NCBI GenBank assembly: GCA_005281725.1
Contig: SSBO01000003.1
Coordinates: forward strand, 4,650,495-4,714,494
Length of the DNA: 64,000 nucleotides
Direction of reading: 5' to 3'
Origin: Wuchereria bancrofti
Taxonomy: Eukaryota; Nematoda; Chromadorea; Rhabditida; Onchocercidae
Part shown: piece after piece, positions 24,363-35,560 of the stretch
How positions within the stretch are numbered: the stretch's first letter is position 1
Layout of the letters: each line of letters starts with the position of its first letter
The notes under the pieces: generated by a model
The model's input: the letters and a program-made list of their open reading frames with translations, nothing else
Databases searched by the model: none
What the model was told of the DNA's origin: nothing
Program-made: the position numbers and the translations under genes

Positions 24363-25320
24363 TCATTCGATTTTCTCGAGTTTCAACTAGAAAACATTTA
24401 CAAAAGAAACTTCTTACAGCAATCGATGATATCGTGTGTGATAGGGAGATTTGTAAACGGCAGGTTTGAATCAGTGGGAGTGCAGGCGAGTTCGATACAA
24501 ATATAAATGAAAAATGAGTGATAACTAACATTTTCGAAGGGAAGAAGCTTAGGGATTCGAACTAGAACAAGGAATGTGTGCCTTTTCATTTTGCAGTACC
24601 AAAGCTGAGAATTATTACTGCAACAAATACATGAAGCAAGTAAAATCAGTTTAGAATTATTTCATCCAGCAAGACAAGTATTTAAAGCAATAAGTTCTAG
24701 TTTAATGAACTGAATCAATAATTAAACTTGCTTTTACTCATTTGAAAGCTTTTGAACTCCCTCCTTTATTTATTTGTTTCAGAATAAATCCAAGAATGCC
24801 TTATCAAAAGATATCAACAAAAGTGGGAATTACTTACTTATTTCAAGAAAAAAATAGTTCCGAATGATATGACAGATATATGAAAACCATCTTTTTCGTT
24901 TCGCTTCATATGTCAGTATAGTCTGCCACTAAATATGTCTAGAATTCCTTGCATCTGAACACCTCAAATTATTCCATTCATTCCACTTCAACTGATTTTC
25001 CCTCTGAACAGGTTTAGTTAACAGATTCATATTAACAAGAACAGAAATGTTTTGAATACTATGACCAGAATCCAGATTGCCAGAGATTAATAAAATACAG
25101 ATATCACAAACTATGATTTTATAACTTATCAAACAAAAGCCACTATAAATGGCTTGAAGCATGAAGAGATCAAATACAAAAGTGTCATAATTAAATAGCG
25201 CATCGCAAATCTCCACAGTAAATGAATTTTCATGTCAGCATTTCATTCAATTTCTTTCTATTTTATGGAACATACCACTGTTGCATCACTGTGTGAGCTC
25301 TTCTTGTCGTTGCTCGACAT
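24363..25320 (-). CDS. Tentative small protein, 65 residues (four-exon model)
   Basis: I do not recognise this protein. The first exon (25276-25320, MSSNDKKSSHSDATV) is well supported: its ATG lies two bases behind a CTACAG acceptor and it ends at a GTATGT donor. The rest was joined by phase: 24963-25003 (RENQLKWNEWNNL), 24530-24617 (NNSQLWYCKMKRHTF then a short hydrophobic run LVLVRIPKLLPF), 24363-24386 (LKLEKIE and stop). All phases fit and donors and acceptors are canonical (GTGTTC, GTTAGT; TTCAG, TTGCAG, TTTCTAG). With exons this short a chance fit is quite possible, and only the first exon should be trusted without transcript data. It is divergent to NASP, whose start is about 0.86 kb away. 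Confidence 0.3.
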
Positions 25321-25325
25321 AACTG
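25321..25325 (-). promoter_or_regulatory. Candidate trans-splice acceptor of the small minus-strand gene
   Basis: The minus strand reads CACTACAG, then TT, then ATG (25320). A CAG two bases before a start codon is a typical spliced-leader arrangement. Confidence 0.4.
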
Positions 25326-25461
25326 TAGTGTTTTAAAGCGTACTGATGTTCCATTAGGAATTTAAGCTGACTACTTCTTGATAACTATACAAATACAACT
25401 TAGTGAGGAAGAGATGAACACCCATGCTGATGAGTGTTACCCTAATCATGACATAAGCTAG

Positions 25462-25498
25462 TAGATCTATATCTGGACATAAGCCAGATATAGATCTA
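25462..25498. repeat. Perfect 15-bp inverted repeat with 7-base loop
   Basis: TAGATCTATATCTGG (25462-25476) pairs exactly with CCAGATATAGATCTA (25484-25498) around ACATAAG. A G-T wobble and an A-T pair extend the stem to 17. It lies about 140 bases upstream of the small minus-strand gene start. It is a strong DNA or RNA hairpin but shorter than a usual pre-miRNA. Confidence 0.8.
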
Positions 25499-26160
25499 TT
25501 TGACTGCATAGCGTTAACTGACTGATAATGACTTACTTTATAAGTCAATTGAACCATAGATATGATGAGCACAAATCACGGAGATCAAACACCTATAAAC
25601 ATGAAAACGGGTAACAAAAATGCAATTATAGATATCATCAAAACAACATAAATTTATTTACAGATTACTTCTTAGTGAGAAGGAAAAATGCAGAAATGAG
25701 ACGGACATCATTTAACATCATTTAAATCATAAATGTGATAGTTAATTTACAAGGAGCAAATATTTCCCTAAACTTTTATGCGCTCTGTGAATGAATGACC
25801 TGTCCAGTTTCATCGCCACAGAAACATTACATTAAGGAGCATTTGCTTCGGATCAATCTCAACAGTGATTGGAATGAAAAGTTATCAAGACAGTGACTTC
25901 CAACCACTGTACACACCTCCTCCCCTCCCTCACACCACTACCAACCTCACGTCATCTCATTGGTTCAAAACAAACCGACTTTGGCTACCTTACTCGCAAA
26001 CCTTCCGGAATGAGAATCGATAAATAACGACGGCCGAGGGGCTGTGAAATAGGATTAGAGCGCGAATATAAGCGAGCGGAGAGAGAAGGGAAGAACTGGT
26101 ACGTGATAGGTAAATGCGAAGTGTTGTACAATTAAGCGTGCTGTTTATGATGTGTGTATC
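25499..26160. other. Upstream region of NASP, with a GC-richer block
   Basis: No exon was recognised. From about 25980 to 26110 the base composition turns clearly GC-richer than its surroundings (CGACGGCCGAGGGGCTG, GCGAGCGGAGAGAGAAGG), directly before the NASP start. This fits a promoter or 5' UTR, possibly shared with the divergent small gene. Confidence 0.4.
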
Positions 26161-26165
26161 TTCAG
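26161..26165 (+). promoter_or_regulatory. Candidate trans-splice acceptor of NASP
   Basis: TATCTTCAG ends 10 bases before the NASP ATG at 26176. Confidence 0.5.
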
Positions 26166-26175
26166 GAAAGCAGGA

Positions 26176-29100
26176 ATGATGGTACCAACATCGAGGAACG
26201 ATGAGTCTGTTGAAAAGAAGGACGAGGGGTTGGTTCATCTTCATTTCATTGAAGTTTATCTTGCTATTGCTTAAATTGTCTTATTCAAAGGCTAATTGAA
26301 ATTTGGAAGGTCTAACTTTGAGGCATTGTTTTTGTTTTTATATTTTCTGTTGAAATACCTTTTGATATATTTTGCTTGCAACGACTGTTATGTTAGATTT
26401 CAAGTTATTCGATGGTTGAAATTTGATGATGCATCCATTCGATTTCAGAGATGTTGTGAGATTCCAAACGCTTTTGGCTGAAGGAAAACAGGCATATATA
26501 TCAGGGAAATTCAAAGAAGCTGAAATAAAACTAGGCGAAGCTGCTGAACTCTCGTAGGTTTTGCTGAATATATTGATGCTCAGGTTGAAATGAAAATGAC
26601 TACTTGAATTAATTTCAAAGTTATAATTTTCATAATTTCAGTTTCTATTCTATTTGAGATCACTTCCAATGGGTATCAGTAAATGATGGATTTGGGATAT
26701 ATGTTAGAACAGGAAGGAGTGTCTTTGTGTCAGCGTTTCAGTGTTAACATTTATGGATATTTCGCTATCCCAACATTTGATCCTCATCTGTATTATGGCA
26801 AGACTTTGCTTGAATTGGCCAGATTGGAGGATGGCGTTTTTTCAAATGCTTTGCAAGGTATTGCAGCTACCGACGAAGAAGCATGCAAGCAGCAGAACGA
26901 AAAAGACGGAAGTATCGAGGAAATGAAATCACTCACTGGTGATTTTTTCTGTTCTTTGGAGTCGAATTTTTTATTTTCAATTTCTTGTTAGTATATGTAT
27001 CTCCATATATGTGTTAAAAAAAGGAGCTGATTTTCTGTTCAGAAAAAAAAATAGCTGAAATCACGGAAAAGATTGGCAATGCTTTGGAAGAGAATGCTGA
27101 CGTCTTGAAGGGAAGAATTGCCTGTTGTCATGTTGATTCTTTCAATATGCTGGAGCAAAATAAAAAGGCAAGTTTTTATGAGAGTACGATTGTTTCTGTG
27201 GACATAGTTGTTGTACAAAAAAATTCTGAAGTCAAATTTGTTTTTAAAATTTCTTTCAAACGGCTGGAGTTTGGAGATACAAAATATGCCAAAAAATCGC
27301 GACTTCTAGTTTATCGATCACTTCATGGCAAGTCTTTCAAAATTTTCTTGATATTGGTCTTCATGTTTAGCCAAAATATGGTTTATAGTGAACAGATTAT
27401 TTTATCATTTGGTTTTAAGGTAATTTTTTATGAATGTATGGACTAAATCTTAAGGAAAACGGTACTGATATTCATGTCGATAACAATGAAACGAATATAA
27501 CTATGGAAAATGATGGAAGTAATATGGAGAAGGAGCAAATGAAGAGATGCTGTGCAGTCGAAAGTGGTAAAGATTGTTTTATTATATATTAAAAAAAACT
27601 GATTAATCGTCGTTATTGATCGGTCCGTTGTTACTAATAGATGCACTGTAGATAAGGATGAAGATGAGAATGAAACTATGGATTATAAGGAAGAAAAGAA
27701 CAAAAGTGGAGGAAAAAACGAAGATGAAAAAACGGAGAACGAGAACAAAGGAAGTGATGGAGCTGAAGACGAAGAAGAGGATGGTAAATTAGGTGAGAGT
27801 GGTAAGGATGACATTCTAGCGGTCGACGACAAGGGATCCAGTGACGCTGGAGATGTTGAATATTTGCAGCTAGCGTGGGAGAATTTGGAAGTTGCGCGAA
27901 CCATTTGTGATAAGTGAGTGTTTAAGTCAAAAAATTGGGACAAAGTGACTATTGAATTCGGAGTTTTTCAAAACCATTCAATTATTACGAGTAATTCGAC
28001 TCATTGACTTTGTTCAAGATACTTATCAAATCATATGCGAATTGAAAGAGCTTTCTTCCGCACTCATTTTTTATAGGCAATACATTAACAGATCTACAGT
28101 TGGTAATATAGTAATGTGGATGGAGATAAGCTTTCAGTAATATACTGTATTCAGAATAGGACAGTAAAATAACTTTAATCTATAAATTGTACTGAAATAA
28201 ATTTGAGAGTCTGGATTGAATATTGGTAATTTTCAGGCATTTAGAAGAAGAAGGTTGGAAAGAGAAGAAAGTGGAAGTTCTTCTGGATCTCGCTGATTGC
28301 TCAACCGATGCAGAAAATTATAAGCAGGCAATTGATGATATTGATGCATGTATCTTACTCACGGAAAGCATTTTCGGTGAAGTTGATCGGCGTGTTGCGC
28401 AAGCTTATTTTGTAAAAGGACGAACTCACAACCTTGCTAAAGATTTTGGGAATGCAGCCAAAGTTTTTGGGAAGTCAAAAGAAATTTTGGAAACGAAATT
28501 GGGTGAGTTTGTTGGATTTTGCTTGAAGTATTTCTATTTATTTATTTTCTCACTTATATAAATTGGTCATACTACAAAGACAGAAGATGTAAGTTTGCAT
28601 AAAGTATTCGGCATAAGCTTTAAGTTTTATCTAGACCTGGAAATCTATTTTGTACATATTTCAGCGAAACTCGAAGCACAACTAGCACATCAAAGTGAGG
28701 AAGAAGCAGAGATAATTAAAAAGGAAATTGATGAACTCAAATTTCTATTGCCGGAAATTCAAGTAAAAATCGACGATTCTTTGGAAAGTGCCAGAAGTTT
28801 AACAAAAGTAAGTCTCACTCAGTATCATGTAGCATCTGTTTTTAATTGAATTAATATGGAAATTCATACTTTGGTGAATGGGAACTATTTTAACGATGCT
28901 TTTTATCGTGAATTTGTGCTGAATTAAGATTGTTGTTAAGCCCAGTTGCATGTGTAATATTTTGTTTTTTGTTTATTTTACAATGATTTTTTAAAAAACC
29001 AAGTTGTTTTATTTTGATCCACTTTACTTGATTACTTAATCAGTTCTTTGGTTTTCATTTATTTCTTTTCCAACTCTTTCCGTTTCTTTTCATTACTTTC

Positions 29101-29400
29101 CTTTTTTTCCATTTTGTTTTCCAATAAAATCCTTTTACTGTTGGAAGTACTAATATTTCGATCAGCTATAATGTAACTGACGCCACGTTTCAGGAAAATG
29201 TTGTAATGGAAGATAATAAAGAAGAGGTCTTATATAAGTCATCGATAAAGGGAATGCCTGTTGACGATGTTAGCAATTTGGTTCGTAAAAAGTTGAAAAG
29301 ATCAACTGAAGATGAAGCGGAAAGGAAAACGAAAAGGACTAAAAGTGGTGATGATCCTGGGAATGCTACAGTCAATACTTCTCCCTCATCTGAAATCTAG
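26176..29400 (+). CDS. NASP: NASP/SHNi-TPR histone H3-H4 chaperone
   Basis: NASP binds and protects soluble histones H3-H4 in nucleus and cytoplasm. Exons: 26176-26228, 26449-26553, 26742-26938, 27043-27167, 27455-27566, 27652-27913, 28237-28502, 28665-28807, 29194-29400; total 1470 nt, 489 residues, phases all agree. TPR1 reads GKQAYISGKFKEAEIKLGEA. The next repeat has YYGKTLLELARLEDGVFSNA, a NASP signature. An acidic block (about residues 160-265, KNEDEKTENENKGSDGAEDE and EDEEEDG) interrupts the TPRs as in vertebrate NASP. Then come LQLAWENLEVAR, LDLADCSTDAENYKQAIDDI, the SHNi-TPR-type repeats, and a coiled coil (EEEAEIIKKEIDELKFLLPE). The C terminus holds DVSNLVRKKLKR plus a basic cluster KRTK, the expected nuclear localisation signal. 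Intron 4 appears to start with GC (AAAAAG|GCAAGT). Reading through instead gives about 93 further codons to a TAA at 27446, and the only in-phase GT alternative (27420) would leave a 35-base intron. The exon 5 and 6 acceptors are weak. Confidence 0.94.
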
Positions 29401-29900
29401 TAACATTGGTAGAGCGAAATTTATTTTCTACCATTGTTGTTCTGTTTTTCTACTGCCTTTGTTTTCTGTGTTTTCTCTTTATTTCTTAGTTTTAATTAAG
29501 TTTCTCCAAACTTTGAAACTGCGAAATATTTATTTTTATCTTATTTCCAAACTTGTCGGACTTTTTTGAAATCATTTACAGTATCTGTTGCTGTGACTTT
29601 GTTCTCTAACCAAAAAATTGTACATGTCACTGTCTGTAAATACAATTTACATAGAACTAAGGCGGCTGCTCTCTCTTCTGCTTGTTTTATTCTCGTTATA
29701 TCTTAAGTCTATATGCCTCATGTTGAACGCTGGTCTCGTATTATGATGCATTCAATCTGTTTTGTTTTGATGTTCGAGTGCTTAAATTTATTTTTACACT
29801 TTATGTTGCATCATTTACTTCCGCAACAATGGAATATTTCTTCGACCCTTATAGACTTATAAATTTTAATAACCCGGAAAGGTAATTTAGAACAACAAAA
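29401..29900. other. NASP 3' flank
   Basis: T-rich sequence after the NASP stop with no recognisable exon and no clear AATAAA within the first 200 bases. Confidence 0.5.
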
Positions 29901-29915
29901 TATTATTGCTGATTG

Positions 29916-30610
29916 ACAACTCTGAACGGCCTAACAAATAGGAGAATGGAAGACCTATTATTCATCAGTGCAGCTTGGTATCAGAAGCTCGAACAGTCAA
30001 AATGCAGAAAACATGAAATGAAATTAGTCCATACATTGGAAATTTTTAGTGTCATCTTTTCATTTTCGAGCTATAGTTCGCTGCTAAAGCGGAAGATGCC
30101 TGATTTTGTCTGCATGCTCGCTGATCGAATCGTTTTTGAATCATACGTAAATTCGGAGCAAGAGTGTGCTTTACTTTAGATCGGCGGGAGAATTCTGCAA
30201 ATTCTTTCGAAAGCAGTCTGAAGATAGAACCGGGAAGTGGTGCCTTGTGATGTTTCACATTGCCGATGAAAAAAACCAAAACTTTAAAGAACAAATTGGT
30301 AAATGTGATAGGAAAAGAAGGATGCAATATGAAAGTTTTTGGCAAACTTGACATCTTGAGACGAACGGTCGGAAATACCCCACTTTTTGCGGCAAAAATT
30401 GTCGTGGCATTTTAATATGACGGCATTTCTCAAAATTTTAAACCTATGAAAGTTTCGAATTCGGATCTGTTACAACTTCGTTATAAACATGAATTAAACG
30501 GAAAAACTTTAATTCACAATTTGAAATATCAGTTTCATCCTGACAGTTGGATTTTGCTTCAATTATACACTGATGGACTAAATTGGGTTAAAGTGCCAAA
30601 AAAGTTTTAG
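29916..30610 (+). pseudogene. Unassigned degenerate coding-like tract
   Basis: Several plus-strand pieces with protein-like composition follow one another but in different frames and with stops. They include LNGLTNRRMEDLLFISAAWY (from 29919), SAGEFCKFFRKQSEDRTGKW (about 30183), VFGKLDILRRTVGNTPLF (about 30333), and at 30446-30610 a 54-codon frame starting MKVSNSDLLQLRYKHELNG and ending in TAG. I recognise no family. It may be a decayed gene copy, an old insertion, or exons of a real gene that I could not join. Confidence 0.3.
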
Positions 30611-31831
30611 CTTAATGACAGCTGGGAGTTATTCGGAAACTTTTAGCAGGAACATTTGTTCTCTACAGCAATTTACGAAACATTTGCTTCTTTGAGATTT
30701 GAAAACAGCAGCATGAAATCATATCTTTAAGAATCTTTTCTTTTTCATTTCCTTGAACTTCTATAAAAAGTATTCTTGAAAAAATCACTTTCGAGTTTTG
30801 GATTTTTAACGTAATATGAATGCATATGGTTGCATGCATTAATTTTTTAATTCCAACTTTCTAAAAAAATAATTTTTTACCATTCAGTTCAAGGTAGAAC
30901 TAGCTAATACATATCACGTTTACAGAGAAAAGTTTTAATTAAAGAAGTATCGAGCTAATTGCAAGAAAGTATGATAATTGGGATAAGTTTTCATAAGATT
31001 TTTGCCAATGGATGAAAAGAGTCATGACTTTTCAAGTTGAAGCAGCGTGTCGATGAATGTTTGAAGCTTTAACTTTCACTCCCTCCTCGGAATTATAACT
31101 TTGGCATTTAAATGACTTAAATTTGCTAAAACAAGAAAGGACAGAAAATCATATCAATCAAGAGAAGAAAGAGTGCCAAGTGTAACGATAGCTACTGACT
31201 GCTTTTCAAGAAAAAATTTTTTTACAGAATCTGACTTATTAAAAGGTAATATTTACAGTGGTGAATGCAGTTTACCACCCGCAACATGCTTTCTTCTCTT
31301 TCGTTTGCCAAACGACTATTCTTTTGTCAATTATTTTGCGTTACTGTCTTCATCCATATTATATGCTTTAGTAGACGCAGTACGTAATCCTCTTAGATTC
31401 TCAAATATTCTCAGAGAAAAACGGTTCGGATTTTTAATTTTATTCTTGTTCAACGAATTTAACCTCCGCTGAAGTGCATGAATTACATGATAAAATTAAT
31501 TAGGTAAAGGTTATTACAGAAGATTTCTGCTAATAAATTCGAATGCTTGCGTTGCGTTAAATTCAGTTCAGTGCTTTGTCAATGTTAGTTTTGAGAAATA
31601 AATCTAATTTTCGCTGAAATAACTGAATTACATATGGAATTAATCAGTTGAAAATTATTAGACAATTCCTCACAAACATTGGTAAAAGCTAGATTATTCT
31701 TCAATCGGCCGATTCTATCTATATTCTTGTCTTTAAAAGACTAATTTCTCCACAGTAGGAATTAATTTTGAAACAATTAAAGTAACAGTATTTGGTAATA
31801 ACGCCATTGAAGTTTCTTCCCAAGGAATCGT
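30611..31831. other. Intergenic, no gene recognised
   Basis: AT-rich sequence between the degenerate tract and the 3' end of the DB-module gene. An open frame of 99 codons at 31173-31472 has no family resemblance and no usable splice context, so it is not called. Confidence 0.5.
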
Positions 31832-33820
31832 TCAATCACTTTCATCCCAATCACAACGAGCTGCCCAATCTGGGTCCCATCGCGGAGCTGAGAGCAAATT
31901 TTCCATCTGAAATGCAAAATGAAGTTGTAATAAGAGCAGCGAAATCAAAATGATCGTAATGTAAAATATCTTTGTAGAAGATAATACCGCCACTAAGGCT
32001 CCAACCAAGAGTTCGAAATTTTTTGAAAGAGCTAACATGACAATGAGTGATCGTTTCGATATATCTCAGGCAAGGTTGATATGTGAAAAGGCTTTGCAAA
32101 TCGCATGTTGGCACGTCGCCCTTGCAAAAGCTCAAACAATCTGGAGCGATGCCTTCAATGATTTTACTTAATTACTCAACCATGCATTAAAATGTTTGAA
32201 TATCGGCAATTTTTTTAAAGGAATGATGACATCACGATCACAATTCCAACATTTGGACTAAATCATAGAAAGGTTTTATAAATGATAAAGGCGCAGTTTT
32301 ATTAAGAATGAAAGAACATTATTCAATTTAAAATATGAGCTGTTTGTTATTCAAAATCTTTCATTCTAAGATCAGTCGATTGATTACCTATCTCACTCTA
32401 AAATCCTCTGACTATTAGTTAACTTAGAACTTTCAGATCAATTTAGCATATCCTGTTTAAATTTTTGCGTATAACAATATCGAGGAAGAATTTTTTCAGA
32501 AAAGACGAAATTAAAGAGAAAGAATTTTTGAAAATAATCCAATAGTTATTAATGAATAATCCAATTATTAATGAGTAGTGATGTATCTGTCTTCAACAAT
32601 TACCCATATTTTATAATTCATACAGTAAATAGCAAGAAAGGAAGCACCTTTTTGCGTGCAACATGCCGTATTATCCCTGACATCAGCAGCGCAATAAGCC
32701 CATGTAGTTAGTTGCGAGACACATTTATAGCCCAAACTCGTATTCAGCTAGAAATTTCTTCAACTTAATTGTTATAGTCACTTACTTTCTATTATATTTG
32801 TGATTTATCCCATATCATTAGGCTAAATTGTCATTTCACGCTATGCTTAATTACACTTAATTAGAAGCTTTAGTGGGTAAAGCGCATAGTGAAGGGATCT
32901 CTGTACCAAATAACTGCCATGAATACCAATTCCATCAATAAAGTTTTAATTCTTCCTAAATATGTCATGTGATCTTAACTCTTGTTTTTGTGATATTATC
33001 AAAGAGAAAGATTGGTTTGATATAAATGAGAGTTGAAAAGACGAATAAACGGTTGTGCAACTGCAGCTAATGTGATTATCAACGAACACCTCAAGGAGTG
33101 TCTTTGTCTTTCAAGAATATTTCCAATTACTGCTTATGTCATCAATTGAACGTACAGAAAATTTTCTGGGAATTTATTAGCAATTAAGAGTTACCTCATC
33201 TAAAGTAGTATTATATCTACATAGCGGCAAGCAAAATTCCATTTCTCGTCGACCGACCGTCTTGCAGCATGACTGAATCCGATCGAAATGCGCGACGTCA
33301 CAAGCACATGGACACGTTCGTTTCAAAGTTTCTGCTTTTATGCTGTTACCGTAACACTGACCCTATAATGTCGCAACGAAGACAATTTACCATCATGTAT
33401 CAATTATTGATGGCACTTTAATTAATAGAACAAAAATTAACAGAAGGCGTTTAAACATAGTTTCAAGTTCATCTCTCATCTATATAATATTAGAGAATAG
33501 TGAAAAAATGAAAATTTCAATAAGTAAACTCATCGATCTTTACTCTTCTGCTAAATACAATTGAGAAAATGCAAAATAGTCTGTGCATTAATTAGAAGGA
33601 AAGTATGATATGGGATGAGTAGTATCAGTTAATAGTTGAATTTAATCAATTTTCAATATATGGATACAATACAGTGCAGTACCTGTAAAGCTTTTGTTAA
33701 GCAAAAAGCTTTCTCCTTTGGGCATAATTTAGCCATTTCCGTTTGCAACAGCAGATTTAATCCAGGTATTATTAAATAATAGACGAAGACGACGGAGTAA
33801 TAAAAAATATAATGTGACAT
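31832..33820 (-). CDS. Secreted DB-module (nematode Cys-rich domain) protein
   Basis: A secreted protein of the nematode DB-module family (Pfam DB, function unknown). Minus-strand exons: 33683-33820, 33195-33362, 32648-32747, 32037-32140, 31832-31906; phases agree and give 194 residues. Residues 1-27 form a signal peptide (MSHYIFYYSVVFVYYLIIPG). The DB core has the expected cysteine spacing: CPCACDVAHFDRIQSCCKTV, EFCLPLCRYNTTLDE, CVSQLTTWAYCAADVRDNTA with CC directly after, CLSFCKGDVPTCDLQ, then YQPCLRYIETITHCH. The last exon gives MENLLSAPRWDPDWAARCDW plus DESD and a stop. The exon 4 donor was set at CAT|GTTAGC because it alone keeps phase with the strong TTGCATTTCAG acceptor of exon 5. A hydrophobic stretch encoded between them is intronic, so no membrane anchor is predicted. 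A TTACCAG acceptor one base before the ATG may receive the spliced leader. Confidence 0.9.
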
Positions 33821-34880
33821 GCTGGTAACAACTTGTTCTACTACGTTGGGCAGCTGATAGTAGCAGATGCAAACAGCGCCGGAGCATTTACAAAGGGATA
33901 TTGTTAAGTTGGTTCAGCGTTTCTTTCTCTACCTTTCATTCCTTTCTTCGTCATTCTCGATTTCAGAAAAATGGCCCACATTTCCTTCTCTCGCATTATG
34001 AAAGAATTAAGAATTGAATTATAAGTTTATTACGAGATATGATGACCTAATAATGGTCAATAATAGTTTTGAAGTTCAAAGTGTGACCAAATTAATTATA
34101 ATATTAATTGAACTTCATGAATGCGAAGATTAAAAATCAATGTTTTTGTAATGTTTAGAACCTATAGTTAAAAGATGCATGCACTATTAATGATATGCAA
34201 TTTATCAGAAATTCTTTTTTTCCTTCCCTCTTCCAAAAGAACTGATGTCGACTACACTTTAAATCAAGCGAAGCGATCATCGTTTCCCGAATTCTTGCGC
34301 AAAAATCATATTTAAAAATTATCAACAAGACAATCAAAAGAGGAGAACGAAGCGACATCACATTATTGATTACACTTGATAAATACCGTTGATGCATGAA
34401 AACAAGCGAGGAATCCACAAGTCGTCATGCAATTTGAAAATTGATTTGAGTAGAAGTTAGCCTGTTTTACCCACCAGTTTAAGAAAGTTTTCCGGTAGTT
34501 GCTGGCATAAATTTTTTTTAATGAGACTAATTGGAATTTTTGATTTATCTGCGTAAAAGGCGTTAGCTCAACTCCCGTTTCTCCTTTGCTTCGATGTTTA
34601 AACACGGAAATTAAAAATTTTTCGAGTAAACGAGCACATGAAGATTGAAATTTTTAAGTGACAAGTTTTCCCTTCTCCCTTCATCCAAGGTATTCCTGAA
34701 CTTTTTTCCTCGTCATATCTACCTGTTCATTCTTTTCGTCTTACTAGTATTCTCGATTGCACTGGCTCTGAAACATCTCGAAGCGTCGCGAAGGAAATGA
34801 CTTCATCATCTTTATATCTGCGTCAATGACATTTCATAACTGACGTACGCTTATGAGGAGATTAATATGTTTTGTAGCAG
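33821..34880. other. DB-module gene 5' flank
   Basis: No exon was recognised. It should include the promoter of the minus-strand DB-module gene. Confidence 0.45.
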
Positions 34881-34890
34881 AAATGCATAA

Positions 34891-35560
34891 TTATCCGCTC
34901 ACGCTCGATCGAAAGTTCTTCGTGGAGTAGGCGGGAAGGGACAAACGATAAGTCCGTCTTCTTTGAAATGAAAAGGGTCTTAAAAAGAGTGGAGAGGGAA
35001 GCAATTTGAAATACCACTTCCTTTCTTGTAAAGAAGCTCTAGTCAAAATTGACGTTAATTGATGCATCCGGTCATAAGCTCTAGGAGACATCATCCATCC
35101 TATCGAACAGACTGAACGAAGACAAAGAAACAGGAAATGCAAGAAATGGACAAAGTATGAATGAGTGGTAAAGAAAGAAAGTGAATGCGAACGACATGAT
35201 AGTCAATAAATGAGTTTATAATATATATGAACTGATTAGAAGAGAAAGAGGAGAAAAAGTGGGAATACGACAGGAGATGGAAGAATTCGAAAAAGGAGAA
35301 GAAAAAATTGGACAGTAGTGTAGAGAATCTTGACTGGCAGTACTGTCGTGAGATGAGAAGTAATCTGCTGTGTTGGCTCTTTCGGGGTCATCTGCAACGT
35401 AATGACCTTTATTATTTTTTTGAGTACACTCTTTATAGATTAGGTTTATACCTTGTTCGTATATAATCTGAATCGAGCCGAACAGCACTGGTGATCGCCA
35501 GCCGGAAGTCGGAATTTTCGGTTATTCGGAAGACTGAGAAAGAACACCAATTTTCTAGGG
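34891..35560 (-). other. Possible unassigned minus-strand exons
   Basis: This block is GC-richer than its surroundings and has coding-like minus-strand pieces with splice signals. At about 35433-35540 an exon candidate lies between TTTCTCAG and ACAAG|GTATAA. At 35220-35385, directly behind GTTGCAG, one frame reads ERANTADYFSSHDSTASQDS and another starts MTPKEPTQQITSHLTTV. At 34891-35110 a frame begins MMSPRAYDRMHQLTSILTRA. The phase that joins the first piece to ERANTADYF has a stop near its start. No family is recognised, so this is not annotated as a gene. Confidence 0.25.

Noticed and set aside
24535..24575. GTTCGAATCC-like word on the minus strand resembling a tRNA T-loop
   Set aside because: The flanking bases do not pair as a T-stem and no acceptor or anticodon arm was found.
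31910..32036. Hydrophobic membrane-like segment (IFYITIILISLLLLQLHF) near the end of the DB-module gene
   Set aside because: It lies between a phase-0 donor (CAT|GTTAGC) and a strong TTTCAG acceptor. Splicing it out restores the conserved DB-family tail, so it is intron sequence.
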